NCBI GenBank assembly: GCA_963735495.1
Contig: CAVTLG010000008.1
Location: forward strand, 310,001 to 374,000
Length of the DNA stretch: 64,000 nucleotides
Direction of reading: 5' to 3'
From: CAVTLG01 sp963735495
GTDB taxonomy: Bacteria > Chloroflexota > Ktedonobacteria > Ktedonobacterales > Ktedonobacteraceae
The translations under genes and the position numbers were made by a program. Shown piece after piece: positions 62,203-64,000 of this stretch. The stretch's first letter is position 1, and every line of letters starts with the position of its first letter. Under the pieces are notes generated by a model. The model was not told the origin of the DNA and did no database searches. It saw nothing but the letters and a program-made list of their open reading frames with translations.

Positions 62203-63786
62203 ATGAGTACGACACCTTCAGGGCGACCACGCCCTTTTGTGCTGATTATTATGGATGGCTGGGGTATAAATCCACGTAAAGAGGGCAATGCTATCGCTCT
62301 TGCCCACACCCCCAATATTGACCGACTGGCCCGTGAGTGGCCGCATACGGCAGTGAGAACTTCTGGCGAGGCCGTCGGCCTGCCAGATGGACAGATGGGC
62401 AATTCCGAAGTCGGGCATCAGAACATTGGCGCCGGCAAACGCGTCTTGCAAGACTACACCCGTGTCAGCGAATCGATTAAAGATGGCTCCTTCTTTCACA
62501 ATCCAGCATTTCTCAAAGCCATCGAGCACGTCAAGAAAAATCAGTCGCGCTTACACATCTGCGGTCTGTTGGGCGATGGCGGTGTACATGCCCACGAGAC
62601 ACATTTGGAGGCCCTGCTACAACTGGCGCAGAGACATGACATTGAAGAGGTCTTTATCCACGCGTTCACCGATGGTCGCGATACTTCGCCGACCGGTGGC
62701 ATAGAGTTTATGCAGCGTCTCCAGGCACGCGCACGCGCAATTGGCGGCGAGCACACAGCCAGAGTAGCAACTGTCAGCGGACGCTATTATGCCATGGACC
62801 GGGACAACCGTTGGGAGCGCACCGGCATAACCTACTTTGCCATGACACGCGGCGAGGGTTTACAGGCCAATTCCGCCCTGGCAGCGATCCAGCAGGCGTA
62901 TGATAAGGGCACAACGGACGAATTTATTCTGCCGACAGCCATTATGGACAATGGCCATCCTGTGGCAACCGTCAAGGCGGGAGACGCGGTCATCCACTAC
63001 AATTTCCGCCCCGACCGCGCACGACAACTGACCAAGGCCTTCGTATTACCAGAGCTACCACCACAGGCCACAGGAAAATTTGAGCGCGGTCCACGGCTGG
63101 CCGATCTGACCTACGTCATGATGACAGCATACGAGGAGGGACTCGACGCCGAGGTGGCATATCGTGCCGATGAGGTGGAGATGCCCCTGGCACGCGTTAT
63201 CTCCGAGCAGGGCATGACGCAGTTTCATACCGCTGAGACAGAAAAATATGCCCATGTCACCTATTTTATCAATGGACGCCGTGAAACTCCCTTCAAAGGT
63301 GAAGATCGCGTCCTGGTGCCATCACCCAAAGTGCCAACCTATGATCTACAACCGGAGATGAGTGCAGCGGGCGTAACAGATACCGCTATCGAGCATATCC
63401 GCAGTGGCAAATACGATCTCGTCATTATGAATTACGCCAACGCGGATATGGTCGGGCATACAGGGGTGATCGAAGCAGCCATAAAGGCCGTTGAGACGGT
63501 CGATACTGGTGTCGGTCGTGTTGTCGAAGCAACGCTAGCTGCCGGTGGAGGTCTGGCTATCACAGCCGACCATGGGAATGCAGAGCAACTGATCGAGTAC
63601 GACAGCGGCAAACCATTTACAGCCCACACAACCTTTCCTGTCCCGCTCTACTTTGTCGTACCGCAATATGCCCAGACGCGCCTGCGCAGCGATGGCATTT
63701 TAGCAGATGTGGCTCCCACCGTCCTACAGGTGCTGGGTATTCCACAGCCAAAGGATATGAAGGGACGTTCCTTGATTTTACCCTAG
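62203..63786 (+). CDS. gpmI: 2,3-bisphosphoglycerate-independent phosphoglycerate mutase
   Basis: GpmI interconverts 3- and 2-phosphoglycerate in glycolysis with two manganese ions. The 527-residue protein has the metal and nucleophile motifs FVLIIMDGWGINPRKEGNA and GNSEVGHQNIGAG (Ser nucleophile). IHAFTDGRDTSPTGG, VSGRYYAMDRDNRWER and the C-terminal ITADHGNAEQ complete the set. AAGGAG lies 14 bases before the ATG at 62203, a long but usable spacing. It is complete and of normal length. Confidence 0.97.
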   Translation: MSTTPSGRPRPFVLIIMDGWGINPRKEGNAIALAHTPNIDRLAREWPHTAVRTSGEAVGLPDGQMGNSEVGHQNIGAGKRVLQDYTRVSESIKDGSFFHNPAFLKAIEHVKKNQSRLHICGLLGDGGVHAHETHLEALLQLAQRHDIEEVFIHAFTDGRDTSPTGGIEFMQRLQARARAIGGEHTARVATVSGRYYAMDRDNRWERTGITYFAMTRGEGLQANSALAAIQQAYDKGTTDEFILPTAIMDNGHPVATVKAGDAVIHYNFRPDRARQLTKAFVLPELPPQATGKFERGPRLADLTYVMMTAYEEGLDAEVAYRADEVEMPLARVISEQGMTQFHTAETEKYAHVTYFINGRRETPFKGEDRVLVPSPKVPTYDLQPEMSAAGVTDTAIEHIRSGKYDLVIMNYANADMVGHTGVIEAAIKAVETVDTGVGRVVEATLAAGGGLAITADHGNAEQLIEYDSGKPFTAHTTFPVPLYFVVPQYAQTRLRSDGILADVAPTVLQVLGIPQPKDMKGRSLILP

Positions 63787-63821
63787 CTTAACTTACACTT
63801 AATATGAACGACAAACACTCA

Positions 63822-63879
63822 CTAGTTATCCACACTATACGCATAAAATGTGTGGATAACTAGTAATAATTGTGGATAA
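63822..63879. promoter_or_regulatory. Cluster of three perfect DnaA boxes
   Basis: TTATCCACA at 63826-63834 and its complement TGTGGATAA at 63851-63859 and 63871-63879 are exact consensus DnaA sites within 54 bases. The first two lie in a 15-bp inverted repeat (ACTAGTTATCCACAC and complement) around an AT-rich centre. It lies between gpmI and the partial gene at the right edge. It may be a DnaA-controlled promoter, a DnaA-titrating site or part of an origin. Confidence 0.65.
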
Positions 63880-63884
63880 GCAGG

Positions 63885-64000
63885 CTACCCGATTCTCTGT
63901 ATTAAGGCGAGTGGAACGACACACAGTGAACCATCTTCAAGGCGCAAACTCGCTGCACGCGCGCGGACACCCGAAAGAAATGTCTGGTTATAGGCAAAAA
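63885..64000 (-). CDS. C-terminal fragment of an unknown protein (cut by window edge)
   Basis: The minus-strand frame is open from the right edge to a TAG at 63885-63887. It encodes about 37 residues ending SLCVVPLALIQRIG, with FLSGVRARAASLRLEDG before it. The mix of charged and strand-like residues looks coding, but I do not recognise the family. If real, the DnaA boxes lie just past its 3' end. Confidence 0.35.
   Translation of the reverse strand, partial: FAYNQTFLSGVRARAASLRLEDGSLCVVPLALIQRIG

Overview
The window looks like chromosomal DNA of a Ktedonobacteria-like member of the Chloroflexota. This is inferred from overall gene style, not from a marker gene: a complete F-type ATP synthase operon, a soluble methyl-accepting protein, C39-peptidase ABC export of a double-glycine peptide, a paired TldD/TldE, many AAGGAGG ribosome binding sites, and small palindromic dispersed repeats. 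There is no rRNA, tRNA, CRISPR array, recognisable transposase or integrase in the window.

Layout. 1-3.9 kb: end of a beta-carbonic anhydrase, isocitrate dehydrogenase, PhoU, and a PIG-L deacetylase with a changed active-site motif. 4.0-8.4 kb (minus): a tightly overlapping surface-glycan operon (DUF503, WecG/TagA glycosyltransferase, RfaE1 kinase, RfaE2 nucleotidyltransferase, MurJ-type flippase). 8.5-20 kb: a structured leader RNA before a tiny membrane protein, an Rpn-type nuclease, frame-disrupted upp, a soluble MCP, HflX, CvpA and the TldE-TldD pair. 20-27.5 kb: a secreted ricin-lectin/CAP protein, then a peptide-export locus (double-glycine precursor, HlyD-like adaptor, C39 ABC exporter with most of its membrane domain missing), then an SDR enzyme, a membrane protein and a TetR regulator with clear palindromic operators. 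27.6-37.7 kb (minus): an oligosaccharide-use locus (GH38, LacI regulator, solute-binding protein, two permeases, GH31). 38-48.4 kb: a TGT-like enzyme overlapping an ArmA/Rmt-like 16S rRNA methyltransferase, frame-disrupted rlmN, rpmB, an Asp23-FakA-DegV cluster, a secreted CHAP protein, a zinc-ribbon protein, and a three-way-junction leader RNA before two unknown genes. 48.5-57 kb: DUF3090 and the ATP synthase operon (atpI/Z-like, B, E, F, H, A, G, D, C). 57-60.6 kb: an insert carrying dpaL, an M20 peptidase and a GntR regulator, bracketed by a 104-bp duplication of the atpC 3' end. 60.9-64 kb: a glycine-rich TPM protein, gpmI, and a cluster of three perfect DnaA boxes.

How it fits together. 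Most of the window is housekeeping (central carbon, ATP synthesis, tRNA/rRNA modification, envelope). The accessory parts are the peptide-export locus (about 21.7-24.8 kb), the TGT/rRNA-methyltransferase pair (38.3-40.3 kb) and the 3.5-kb block inserted after atpC. At least six conserved genes are broken by a single-base shift, several in A or C/G runs, and hflX lacks a start codon where one is expected. One of the broken genes is atpF, whose product is normally indispensable. I therefore suspect indel errors in the assembly for most of them.
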